This document shows positions 55,459-63,450 of a DNA stretch of 64,000 nucleotides, piece by piece. The stretch's first letter is position 1; each line of letters opens with the position of its first letter. The DNA comes from Candidatus Butyricimonas faecavium (lineage in GTDB: Bacteria > Bacteroidota > Bacteroidia > Bacteroidales > Marinifilaceae): assembly GCA_944321125.1 (NCBI GenBank), contig CALUKD010000007.1:62001-126000 (forward strand), given 5' to 3'. The notes below the pieces were generated by a model, which had not been told where the DNA came from, did no database searches, and was given only the letters and a program-made list of their open reading frames with translations. The translations under genes were made by a program, and so were the position numbers.

Positions 55459-56595
55459 ATGAAGATAAGATATATTCTCGGCTTGATATTATTTTTACTT
55501 GTTGCCCCGCTTTCGGCGCAACAAGTAAAAAGTGTAATTCCTTATCGAATGGTGGGAGGAAAAATGCTTGTGGACATGAATGTAAACGGTCAGGTGCGTT
55601 CATTTATATTTGACACAGGTGGACAGACGGCTTTAACGGGAGAGCTTTGTGAAGAGTTAAATATTGCGGTAGTGGATTCTGTGAATGTAACGGATGTAAA
55701 TGGTAAAGAAATAGGATTACCCAGAGTTGCCATTAATAGTTTATTAACCCCAGATGAACGGATTAACTTTTCGGGTGTGCCAGCAATGAAGTTAGCTACT
55801 CCTTCTCCCTTTGAATGTTTTCATGCTGATGGGTTGATAGGAAGTGATTTGTTTAAAAATTTGATTATTGAGATTGATAGTAAGACAAAAACAATAACAG
55901 TTTGTTCGGCGGAAAAAGCTTCAGTAGTTTCTTTACGTAAAATGCTTCCTTTTTCTGGGAAAGGTTTTATGCCAATTATAACTTTACAGGCTGGTATGGG
56001 AAATAATTTGGTTGTTTTATTTGATACAGGATGTCCCAGTTTTTTATCTTTAAAAGATACGGATTACGAAAACTTATTTTCTAGTGGAGCTTTTCAGGTA
56101 ATGAGTGAAGGCCTTGGAGGTGGATCAATAGGTGTGGGTGGGATGGCAGAGACTGGTATTTCATATCGAGTAAAATTCCCTCTTCTATCTATCGGTTCTA
56201 CAAAATTTAAACAGGTAACGACTGAAACTTTTACACCTCCTTATACATTATTAGGGGTGAAATTATTGGAATATGGTAAAGTTACGATTGATTATTCCCG
56301 TAGGCGTTGGTATTTCGAAGCTTATGAACAAGAGTTTGATCTTACAAGTAAACATTATAACGTGAATTTGCAGGTGAAAGATGGAGATTTGGTTATAGCG
56401 ACTGTATGGTCTGCCATGAAAGGTGTTGTAGAAGTTGGGGATAAGGTGGTGAAAATTAATGGTAAACCTACGAGTAAATATGATTTTTGTGAAAGTATTA
56501 TTACGGGAATACCAGAGTTGAAAGCTAAGAAAAAAACGAAATTGACTGTTCTCACGAAACAGGGAGAGAAAGTGATTATATACGAAAAAGAGTAG
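55459..56595 (+). CDS. Exported bilobal aspartic protease with PDZ domain (copy 1)
   Basis: 378 aa, signal peptide MKIRYILGLILFLLVAPLSAQ. Two retropepsin-like lobes: lobe 1 (about 22-155) with active-site FDTGGQTALTG and the psi-loop GLIGSDLF; lobe 2 (about 160-295) with FDTGCPSFLSL and LLGVKLLEYGKVTID. A C-terminal PDZ-like domain (about 300-378; GVVEVGDKVVKINGKPTSKYD) follows. Both DTG triads are complete, so it should be an active peptidase in the periplasm or at the surface. Starts 9 nt after the pseudo-subtilisin gene. Tandem duplicate of the next gene. Confidence 0.85.
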   Translation: MKIRYILGLILFLLVAPLSAQQVKSVIPYRMVGGKMLVDMNVNGQVRSFIFDTGGQTALTGELCEELNIAVVDSVNVTDVNGKEIGLPRVAINSLLTPDERINFSGVPAMKLATPSPFECFHADGLIGSDLFKNLIIEIDSKTKTITVCSAEKASVVSLRKMLPFSGKGFMPIITLQAGMGNNLVVLFDTGCPSFLSLKDTDYENLFSSGAFQVMSEGLGGGSIGVGGMAETGISYRVKFPLLSIGSTKFKQVTTETFTPPYTLLGVKLLEYGKVTIDYSRRRWYFEAYEQEFDLTSKHYNVNLQVKDGDLVIATVWSAMKGVVEVGDKVVKINGKPTSKYDFCESIITGIPELKAKKKTKLTVLTKQGEKVIIYEKE

Positions 56596-56598
56596 GAT

Positions 56599-57768
56599 AT
56601 GTTAAATATACAATTCAAAGTTTTTTTGTGTAGTATTTTCATGCTTTTTTTTGTACATGGATTTACTCAACAACAATCGGTTAAACGGGTTTGTGATACG
56701 ATTCATTATGAATTTATTCAAGGAAAAATTGTTATTCCGGTAGTTGTGAATGGGGTGAAGGTAAAATATATTGTGGATACGGGTGGCCAGACAGGGACTG
56801 ATTGGGAGTATGTGAAGAAAATGGGTGGAGTTGCTACGGGGGCGTCCAATTCAATATCTGATCATAATGATATTAAAGAACTTTATCAGATAGCAGAAGT
56901 ACAAAATGTACAGCTAAGTCCGAATTATACTTTAAGTAAGATGAAAACGATGGTTTTTCCTATTATCGGAGGATTTAGAAATATAGGAGCTGTTGGAATT
57001 TTAGGTGGAGATGCTTTTGCTCAATCTGTGATTACTTTTGATGCAAGGGAACAAATTATGGTTATAAATTATCCTTATCGTCCAGATCGTTTGAAAATTA
57101 CGGATGGTGTTAAAATGTTTCCGGGAACTACGCATCATTCTATTCTTAACGTAAATTTAGGTGGAATTGAGAAACAAGTGTTGTTTGATACAGGTGCTGG
57201 TGGATTTCTTTTGTTGAAGAGTAATGATTTTAAAGATATAGAAGCTGCAGGGAAGGGAGAGAAAACAGCACGTGGTTTTGGAATTAACGGTGTCGGGTTA
57301 GAAGGATTGAGTCATCCAGTGGAGATGAATAAAGTTAATGTGAAAGAAATGACTGTTTTGGGTAAAAAATTTACTAATGTCGGGAGTATTATTTCGGATA
57401 AGTCAACAACAATCGTAGGGGTTGATTTGCTTAATTATGGAAAAGTCGTTATTGATTATATGCGAAATCGATTTTATTTTTTCCCTTTTGATACTGAAAT
57501 TGTAGATATGGGAGGAGCACCTAAAACTTGGAATGTAAGTATTTTACCGGCCAATGAACGTTTTGAAATTACTACCGTGTGGGATACTATGAAAGATGTG
57601 GTAACTTTTGGAGATCAGGTGGTGGATATTAACGGTACGGATATAACAGGATTCCCGATGAGTCAGCCAGCTGTGGATAGTGTAATGAATGCTATAAAAG
57701 GTGACACTGCTTATATTGTTGTATTAAGGGACGGGAAAAAGAAAAAAATAGAAATTAGAAGAGAATAA
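56599..57768 (+). CDS. Exported bilobal aspartic protease with PDZ domain (copy 2)
   Basis: 389 aa, starting 3 nt after copy 1 with a signal peptide (FLCSIFMLFFVHGFTQ). Same layout: lobe 1 VDTGGQTGTDW with psi-loop GILGGDAF, lobe 2 FDTGAGGFLLL with IVGVDLLNYGKVVID, then a PDZ-like domain (VVTFGDQVVDINGTDITGFP). Both DTG motifs are intact. It has diverged strongly from copy 1 outside these motifs, suggesting different substrates or a paired role. No close family assignment beyond retropepsin-like plus PDZ. Confidence 0.85.
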   Translation: MLNIQFKVFLCSIFMLFFVHGFTQQQSVKRVCDTIHYEFIQGKIVIPVVVNGVKVKYIVDTGGQTGTDWEYVKKMGGVATGASNSISDHNDIKELYQIAEVQNVQLSPNYTLSKMKTMVFPIIGGFRNIGAVGILGGDAFAQSVITFDAREQIMVINYPYRPDRLKITDGVKMFPGTTHHSILNVNLGGIEKQVLFDTGAGGFLLLKSNDFKDIEAAGKGEKTARGFGINGVGLEGLSHPVEMNKVNVKEMTVLGKKFTNVGSIISDKSTTIVGVDLLNYGKVVIDYMRNRFYFFPFDTEIVDMGGAPKTWNVSILPANERFEITTVWDTMKDVVTFGDQVVDINGTDITGFPMSQPAVDSVMNAIKGDTAYIVVLRDGKKKKIEIRRE

Positions 57769-57778
57769 GAGAATGTCT

Positions 57779-57799
57779 ATTTATGATTTGTAATTTATG
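57779..57799. repeat. Heptamer repeat supplying a start codon
   Basis: ATTTATG, ATTTGTA, ATTTATG in register. The ATG ending the third unit (57797-57799) is the initiation codon of the next gene. Confidence 0.55.
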
Positions 57800-59071
57800 A
57801 TTAAGAAGAGTTTGATAATACTTGGGTTGTGTTTGGTTGGTGTGATGACATGGGCCCAGTCGAAGAATACCTCGGTAGAAGTGAAAGATTACCGGGAGGT
57901 TGATGGTAAAATTATATTAGAGATGGTTGTGAATGGGGTGATTGCGGATTTTGCACTGGATTTAGCTGGTCATAATGCAATATTGCCAGAGTATGTGGAG
58001 AAGTTGAAGATTGATCCTAATGTGGCAGGAGATTTTCGTTATGATTCGTTTCAATATAAAAAAGTTCCGGTTGAGAAATCTGTAAAAATTGAAAGTATTT
58101 CTTTTGGAAATAGTGTGTTCGGGAATGAAGTTGCCGCATTTGTGTTAAAAGATGCATCTTATTTACGAAAATTAGGTGTGGCCGGAGTGATTGGTAGTTC
58201 ATTGTTTAATAATGTCGTACTAACGATTGATTCAAAAAGGAAAAAAATTACGATGAGCAACCCTTATCGTCCCTCTTATATGAAACTGGATCATCGTTCC
58301 AATATGGAGTTAATTACAGCTTCCGGGGTGGTTTGCCCCGTTGTATTGGATGGGGTAACTTATCCGTTATTATTAGATACGTGGAACGATGGAATGGTTA
58401 CTTTAAATACGGCAGATTTTGCTAAACTGAATGGAGAGGATGGAAAAGAAGTAAAAGTTTATGAAGGGTATACTGATACCGGAGTATCCGCAAGAAGTAA
58501 AATTGTTGGGGAATGTCGTTTTGTGAAAAGTGATTTCTCAAATATTGCCGTTGCTGAGAATGGAACGTTACCTCGTTCGATATTAGGAAACGGTGTTTTG
58601 AAGAAAGGTTTACTTTCCATTGATTATGGAAGGAGAAAAGTATATTTCCAGCCGTTTGATCTAACCGAGGTAAAAGATGAGATACATGGGGCGGATGATG
58701 TAAAAGTTGAAGCTGGTAAATTGAATCCGATAACCCGGGAATATTTTTTAGAACATATTTATGATTATCGGAAAGATAAGGAGTTTGTGTTTAAAGGAGA
58801 CAAACCGGTTGTAATTGATTTTTGGGCTACTTGGTGTGGACCTTGTATGCGTCTAATTCCTGAACTGGAAAAGATGGCAGAGAAATATAAAGATCAGGTA
58901 ATATTTTTGAAAGTAAATGCTGATAAGGAAAAAGAGTTGTGTGGAATGTTTAATATTGTCGCTTTACCGACTTTGTTTTTTATTCCGGTGGGAGGAAAGC
59001 CTATTATAGAAATGGGGGCTACTCCGGAAAAGTTTGTTGAAATAATAGAAAATCAGTTGTTAAAAAAATAA
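57797..59071 (+). CDS. Aspartic-protease-like protein with altered DTG motifs fused to a thioredoxin domain
   Basis: 424 aa, signal peptide MIKKSLIILGLCLVGVMTWAQ. Residues 25-295 align in layout with the two preceding bilobal proteases (psi-loops GVIGSSLF and ILGNGVLKKGLLSID are kept), but the catalytic triads read DLAGH and DTWND instead of DTG, so activity is doubtful although both Asp remain. In place of the PDZ domain is a thioredoxin domain (about 315-424): VVIDFWATWCGPCMRLIPELEKMA and cis-Pro ALPTLFF. The fusion physically couples a protease-like clamp to a disulfide reductase. Confidence 0.85.
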   Translation: MIKKSLIILGLCLVGVMTWAQSKNTSVEVKDYREVDGKIILEMVVNGVIADFALDLAGHNAILPEYVEKLKIDPNVAGDFRYDSFQYKKVPVEKSVKIESISFGNSVFGNEVAAFVLKDASYLRKLGVAGVIGSSLFNNVVLTIDSKRKKITMSNPYRPSYMKLDHRSNMELITASGVVCPVVLDGVTYPLLLDTWNDGMVTLNTADFAKLNGEDGKEVKVYEGYTDTGVSARSKIVGECRFVKSDFSNIAVAENGTLPRSILGNGVLKKGLLSIDYGRRKVYFQPFDLTEVKDEIHGADDVKVEAGKLNPITREYFLEHIYDYRKDKEFVFKGDKPVVIDFWATWCGPCMRLIPELEKMAEKYKDQVIFLKVNADKEKELCGMFNIVALPTLFFIPVGGKPIIEMGATPEKFVEIIENQLLKK

Positions 59072-59080
59072 TTGTAGATT

Positions 59081-60190
59081 ATGAAATTAACAGGGATTGT
59101 ATTCTTATTGTTTATATCTTTGAGTGGTATAGCACAACAGCCAGAGTCGTTGAAGGATAGTGTGATAAAAAAATGGGAGAATATACAACTTCCGGAAAAA
59201 GGAGCGGTAAGAACAATACTGGCTGAACGTGAGGAAATTGCTCGTTATTTAAAAATGAATGATGCACCTGCTGAAGTTTTTCAGGAAAATGGAGCTCAAG
59301 CTATTCATCGAATAGCGGATTTGTGTAAAAAAGTTGGAGAAGAGTTACAATTAAAACCTTCTGTTATCAAGAAAGTGCTAAAAGGAGTGGATTTATCGAC
59401 AAAAGAATTTCTTGCTTGTACGAATCTGGGGCTTGTTATTGAGGATTATTACGGTTTGAAGGCGGTTGCCGAAGGAGCTCCCGTGGGAGAGGCTTGGGGT
59501 AGTATGTGGTTTAATACTACGGTGGAGACGATAGGTAATGAATATGATTATTCAAGGTATCGTCAAATACTTGAATTGAATAATCCAGAATTGTCGCTAG
59601 CTTATTTATCTTGTTTGAAATCTGTTTTTCGGTATAATGGTTACACTAAAGGGTTAGACGAACTTCGACCATTATTTGAAAAAAATATGCCGGAAGGAGA
59701 ATTGAAAGATGAAATTAATAAGTTATACGAGAGTTATGCCCATTTGAAAGAGGGAAATGTAGCTCCGGCGTTTACGTTGAAAGATTTTAGGGGTAAAGAA
59801 CATTCTTTGGCTGATTACAAAGGAAAAGTTTTGGTGGTAGATGTATGGGCTACGTGGTGTGGAGGATGTATCGCTAAATTACCTAAATACATGGAAATGA
59901 GTGAAAAGTATAAAGATAGGGATGATATTGAATTTATAACTATTTCAATAGATGATAAAGGAGTTTATAATAGTTGGAAATATGCTTTACCGCGCTTGAA
60001 ACTAATGGGAATGACGAATTTATTAGCTTCTGAAGGAGAGTGTACTTTTCAAGAAGATTATAATATTACGGGGATACCTCGTTATTTTCTGATTGATAAA
60101 GAAGGGAAAATTGTTTCTGTTTATGCACCGACGCCTGGAAAGGATTTTGAAACGTTGATTAATAGAACACTGAAAAATAGTAATGATTGA
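59081..60190 (+). CDS. Exported TlpA-like thioredoxin with helical N-terminal domain (WCGGC)
   Basis: 369 aa, signal peptide MKLTGIVFLLFISLSGIAQ. Residues 25-225 are a helical domain without recognised homology (EREEIARYLKMND, ELNNPELSLAYLSCLKSVF), then a TlpA/AhpC-type domain (GNVAPAFTLKDFRGKEHSLADYKGKVLVVDVWATWCGGC) with site WCGGC near residue 260-264 and cis-Pro GIPRYFLIDKEG. Gly-Gly in the redox centre is unusual for reductases and may shift redox potential. Same layout as the last gene of the string. Confidence 0.83.
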   Translation: MKLTGIVFLLFISLSGIAQQPESLKDSVIKKWENIQLPEKGAVRTILAEREEIARYLKMNDAPAEVFQENGAQAIHRIADLCKKVGEELQLKPSVIKKVLKGVDLSTKEFLACTNLGLVIEDYYGLKAVAEGAPVGEAWGSMWFNTTVETIGNEYDYSRYRQILELNNPELSLAYLSCLKSVFRYNGYTKGLDELRPLFEKNMPEGELKDEINKLYESYAHLKEGNVAPAFTLKDFRGKEHSLADYKGKVLVVDVWATWCGGCIAKLPKYMEMSEKYKDRDDIEFITISIDDKGVYNSWKYALPRLKLMGMTNLLASEGECTFQEDYNITGIPRYFLIDKEGKIVSVYAPTPGKDFETLINRTLKNSND

Positions 60191-60205
60191 AAATAATGGT
60201 TAATT

Positions 60206-61036
60206 ATGAAAAGAGTTATATGGTTTGTACTTTTTTGTTCTATCATGATTATTCAATCTACTTATGCCCAAAATAAAGTAACGGAACAACAAAAGAGTGA
60301 ATATGCAAAGGGGAATCGAGATCGGGATTTTTTAAAAGAGTATATAGAAGCGTTGAAAGTTGATGGTCAGACAGAGATTTTGAATGATGTGATTGATGAA
60401 TATTTAATGACATTACCTTTTAATGAACGTTATGTGGGGGAAAATTTGTCTGATTTTATGGAGTATGTCACTCGTGTGGATGCGCGGACATTTATTGATA
60501 TTATTAAGAATTGGGAAAAACTTTCGTTAAGTCAAGAACAGGCAGATCAGGTTGCGGTAAAAGTGGATAACATGTGTAAGATGGATTTATTCAACGTGAT
60601 GATGGAAAAGGAAGAGGAAAATGGGAAAAGACCTGCTAAAGATTATACTGATTTGCAAACAATATTGAAAAAATCTAGTATTCCGATATCCGATATGCGG
60701 CGCTATATGATTGATATGTGGCAATGTTGGGGGAAAAATGATGTTTCTGGGATGATCCAAGTACTTGGAAAAATGGTTGGGGATTCGGATTCTTCTCAAG
60801 AATATGAAAAAAATGGAAATTCTCTTAGTTTGGATACAATGTTTGAAGGTGTGGTCATAGGGAATATGATGAATTATGTACTTGAAGAATGTAATCTTGA
60901 TCAATGTAGCCAAATACTTGAGATTATGGATCATGCTATAGAAAAAAACGGTCGTACAGGTCGAATGGAAATGTTTGCTAGAATGAGAGATAATTTTGAG
61001 GGAAAAAAGATGATGATGGAAATGGGAGAGGAGTGA
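60206..61036 (+). CDS. Exported helical protein, unknown function
   Basis: 276 aa with a signal peptide (MKRVIWFVLFCSIMIIQSTYAQ). I do not recognise a family. The remainder is charged and almost all helical (DFLKEYIEALKVDGQTEILNDVIDEYLM, MMNYVLEECNLDQCSQILEIMDHAIEKNGR), with scattered Cys and many Met near the C-terminus (GKKMMMEMGEE). It resembles in style the helical N-terminal domains of the TlpA-like neighbours without the thioredoxin half. Position in the string suggests a partner or adaptor; there is no evidence of catalysis. Confidence 0.7.
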   Translation: MKRVIWFVLFCSIMIIQSTYAQNKVTEQQKSEYAKGNRDRDFLKEYIEALKVDGQTEILNDVIDEYLMTLPFNERYVGENLSDFMEYVTRVDARTFIDIIKNWEKLSLSQEQADQVAVKVDNMCKMDLFNVMMEKEEENGKRPAKDYTDLQTILKKSSIPISDMRRYMIDMWQCWGKNDVSGMIQVLGKMVGDSDSSQEYEKNGNSLSLDTMFEGVVIGNMMNYVLEECNLDQCSQILEIMDHAIEKNGRTGRMEMFARMRDNFEGKKMMMEMGEE

Positions 61037-61074
61037 TTGGGAAGTAAGAATGATAATAAGCGATAAGTTGAGAT

Positions 61075-62163
61075 ATGAAGTTATTTATTGTTTTTTTAGT
61101 AATTTGTTGTGTTGGTTGTACACAATCATCACGTTATCAGTTTTGTTTAAAAGGAAAAATTGAGGGGGTGAAGTACGGAAAGGCATTCTTGATTCTCCCG
61201 GGTGATACTTCGAAGATTTTGTACACTACTGATTTGGACAAGGGAAAATTTGAAATGAGAGGTGAATTAGATGAACCGAGACAGGTCATATTAAAAGTAA
61301 ACCGACGACAGACTTATTTCTTTATGGATGGAGAGGAAATGGAAATTTCTTGTCCCTATATTTCTTTAAGTGATAAATATTTGAAAGGTGCTCCGGCAAA
61401 TGATTTGTCTGCAGTTTATAATCAACTTGTTCAAGAAGGTTATTATAAAGAATTTAATACGTTATTGGGGGAATATAAAGAATTATTGGATGCTGGCGAT
61501 CAAAAAGGGGCAGATGAGAAATTGACTCAAGCTTTGAAGATGGAAGATAAGCGTTTTGAGTTAACTCAAGAATTCGTGAGACAACATCCGGATAATATCT
61601 TTTCTGCCTATATATCTGATGTCGTGAAAGGGGAAAGTTATGAAAAAGGAAAAGCTTTATATGATTTACTTACCCCGAAAATTCAAAATTCTTTTTATGG
61701 GCAATTATTGAAACAAAATACGGATTCTCTAGCGATATCGGCGTTGGGTGTACCCTGTCCTAATTTTGTTGCAACAGATGAGTCTGGTAATAAAATTTCA
61801 ATGGATGCACAGAAAGGAGGGATTATGGTACTTGATTTCTGGGCATCTTGGTGTGGCCCTTGTCGACAGGAGATGAAAAATTTGCGGGAACAATATGCAG
61901 AGTTTAAGGATAAAGGTGTACGATTTATGAGCATATCTTTAGACGATTCGGAGGAAAAGTGGAAAAAAGCTTGTGAAGAAGAACAAATACCTTGGATCAG
62001 TGTGAGAGATGATAATGGTTGGTCTAAATCTGAGATTCGTAAATTATTCGGAATACAGGCTATCCCATTTATTGTATTGTTAGATAAGGATGGGAATATT
62101 GTTGCCAAGAATATTCGCCGGAATAGTTTGCGTGAAAAGATTTTGGAACTGTTACAAAAATAG
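61075..62163 (+). CDS. TlpA-like thioredoxin lipoprotein with DUF4369-type domain (WCGPC)
   Basis: 362 aa lipoprotein (lipobox VICCVGC, Cys15), hence anchored in a membrane unlike its soluble relatives. The N-terminal beta domain (residues 20-110, FCLKGKIEGVKYGKAFLILPGD) matches the DUF4369 style, a helical spacer follows, then the TlpA domain: GIMVLDFWASWCGPCRQEMKNLREQY (WCGPC near residue 260) and cis-Pro QAIPFIVLLDKDG. It is close in design to the 52643 gene. Downstream neighbour begins 7 nt later. Confidence 0.86.
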   Translation: MKLFIVFLVICCVGCTQSSRYQFCLKGKIEGVKYGKAFLILPGDTSKILYTTDLDKGKFEMRGELDEPRQVILKVNRRQTYFFMDGEEMEISCPYISLSDKYLKGAPANDLSAVYNQLVQEGYYKEFNTLLGEYKELLDAGDQKGADEKLTQALKMEDKRFELTQEFVRQHPDNIFSAYISDVVKGESYEKGKALYDLLTPKIQNSFYGQLLKQNTDSLAISALGVPCPNFVATDESGNKISMDAQKGGIMVLDFWASWCGPCRQEMKNLREQYAEFKDKGVRFMSISLDDSEEKWKKACEEEQIPWISVRDDNGWSKSEIRKLFGIQAIPFIVLLDKDGNIVAKNIRRNSLREKILELLQK

Positions 62164-62170
62164 GATCGTT

Positions 62171-63250
62171 ATGAAAGTGGTAAATGTTATTTGGATGTGT
62201 GTTGTAATTTGTTTTGGAGGAGTGATTTCTTGTTTTGCTCAACAGGGTACAAAGAATCAAGTTTTATTGGAACGGATTGCAAGGATATATGCTATTATAC
62301 CTCAGGATTTGAAGGCTGACGAGTTGTTGGAAAAAATTGATGAGGTAGACAAACAGGTAAATTTGTTAATTGATTCTATCTCCAATCAAGAGTTGAAGAG
62401 TAAGGCTCAATTGCTTCGTTTTAATGGATTATTGTGGAGTATGAAACAGACGGACGAGGTGATAAGAAAGGATTTGGAGAAACGGATTCATGGTTTGGAT
62501 TTGGATTCCCCGGAATTAGAATTACTAAGTGACGTTGAGGTTACTAATTTGTTGAATGGCTATTTCCAAGTGTTTATGCCAGATGCCTCTGCTGTCGAAC
62601 GGGCTACTTACGTGTTGTATAATATAGGAAGTGAAAAAGTCAGAAACTCTTATGTTCCTTTTGTTTTAATTTCTGCGTTGAAAAAGAATGGATATACTAG
62701 TGACGTGGAAGGATTAATGGAAGACATTGAACTTTGTTCAAAGACGGAAGCAACAATACAAAAAGCAAAAGAATTAAAAAATAGCTATTATCCGGTTCGG
62801 GAGGGTGCTGTAGCTCCGGACTTTGAAATGGAAGATGAGTATGGTAATCGGGTAAAATTATCGGATTTTAGGGGTAAAATTGTTTTTATTGATGTTTGGG
62901 CAACTTGGTGTGATGGTTGTGTGAAAGGGCTTCCGGCGTTTATTGCTTTAAGAGATCAATATAAGGATCGTGATGATATTGTATTTTTAACAATTTCAGA
63001 TGATGGAATTGAGTCAAAATCTCATTGGCTTAAATTTTTGAAAGAAAGAAAATATTCCGGTAAGATTCCTCATTTGATAGCTAACAATGCGAAGGATCAT
63101 TTTGTAAAAGATTATTGTATAACCGGAATTCCCCGGTATATATTGGTCAATAGAGAAGGAAAAATTGTAAATGCATGGCATATAGCTGCTAATCATGAGT
63201 TCTTCTCTTGGATGTTTGAGATGGAGTTGAAAGGTTTAGCGGGAGAATAA
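62171..63250 (+). CDS. Exported TlpA-like thioredoxin with helical N-terminal domain (WCDGC)
   Basis: 359 aa from ATG 62171 (the frame continues upstream to 62090 within the previous gene, rejected because the signal peptide MKVVNVIWMCVVICFGGVISCFAQ begins here). Residues 28-220 are helical. The TlpA domain has AVAPDFEMEDEYGNRVKLSDFRGKIVFIDVWATWCDGC, site WCDGC near residue 257-261, and cis-Pro GIPRYILVNREGKIV. The last gene of the string; a terminator follows. Pairs in layout with the 59081 gene. Confidence 0.84.
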   Translation: MKVVNVIWMCVVICFGGVISCFAQQGTKNQVLLERIARIYAIIPQDLKADELLEKIDEVDKQVNLLIDSISNQELKSKAQLLRFNGLLWSMKQTDEVIRKDLEKRIHGLDLDSPELELLSDVEVTNLLNGYFQVFMPDASAVERATYVLYNIGSEKVRNSYVPFVLISALKKNGYTSDVEGLMEDIELCSKTEATIQKAKELKNSYYPVREGAVAPDFEMEDEYGNRVKLSDFRGKIVFIDVWATWCDGCVKGLPAFIALRDQYKDRDDIVFLTISDDGIESKSHWLKFLKERKYSGKIPHLIANNAKDHFVKDYCITGIPRYILVNREGKIVNAWHIAANHEFFSWMFEMELKGLAGE

Positions 63251-63272
63251 TTCTGGATATGGAGGTGTGAAG

Positions 63273-63300
63273 TCCCGGTTTGGCTTTGACCAGACCGGGA
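63273..63300 (+). terminator. Terminator of the SusCD/TlpA locus
   Basis: TCCCGGTTTGG (63273-63283) pairs with CCAGACCGGGA (63290-63300), 6-nt loop, followed by TTATTATATT. It closes the string 22 nt after the final stop. Confidence 0.75.
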
Positions 63301-63411
63301 TTATTATATTGTGTCAATATATAATCATGATAAAAGGAATAATCTTAATGTATATAAAATGAAATAATTTAAATTGTAACTTTAACTTGGTTTAGATATG
63401 GATTAAATAAC

Positions 63412-63419
63412 TACCTTTG
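63412..63419 (+). promoter_or_regulatory. Promoter -7 element before the second ECF sigma gene
   Basis: TACCTTTG is an exact TAnnTTTG, 31 nt before the ATG. A TTG at 63387-63389 is a possible -33 box at 22-nt spacing. Confidence 0.5.
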
Positions 63420-63450
63420 TAACTATTATCAGGATATTACAAGAGGAGTT

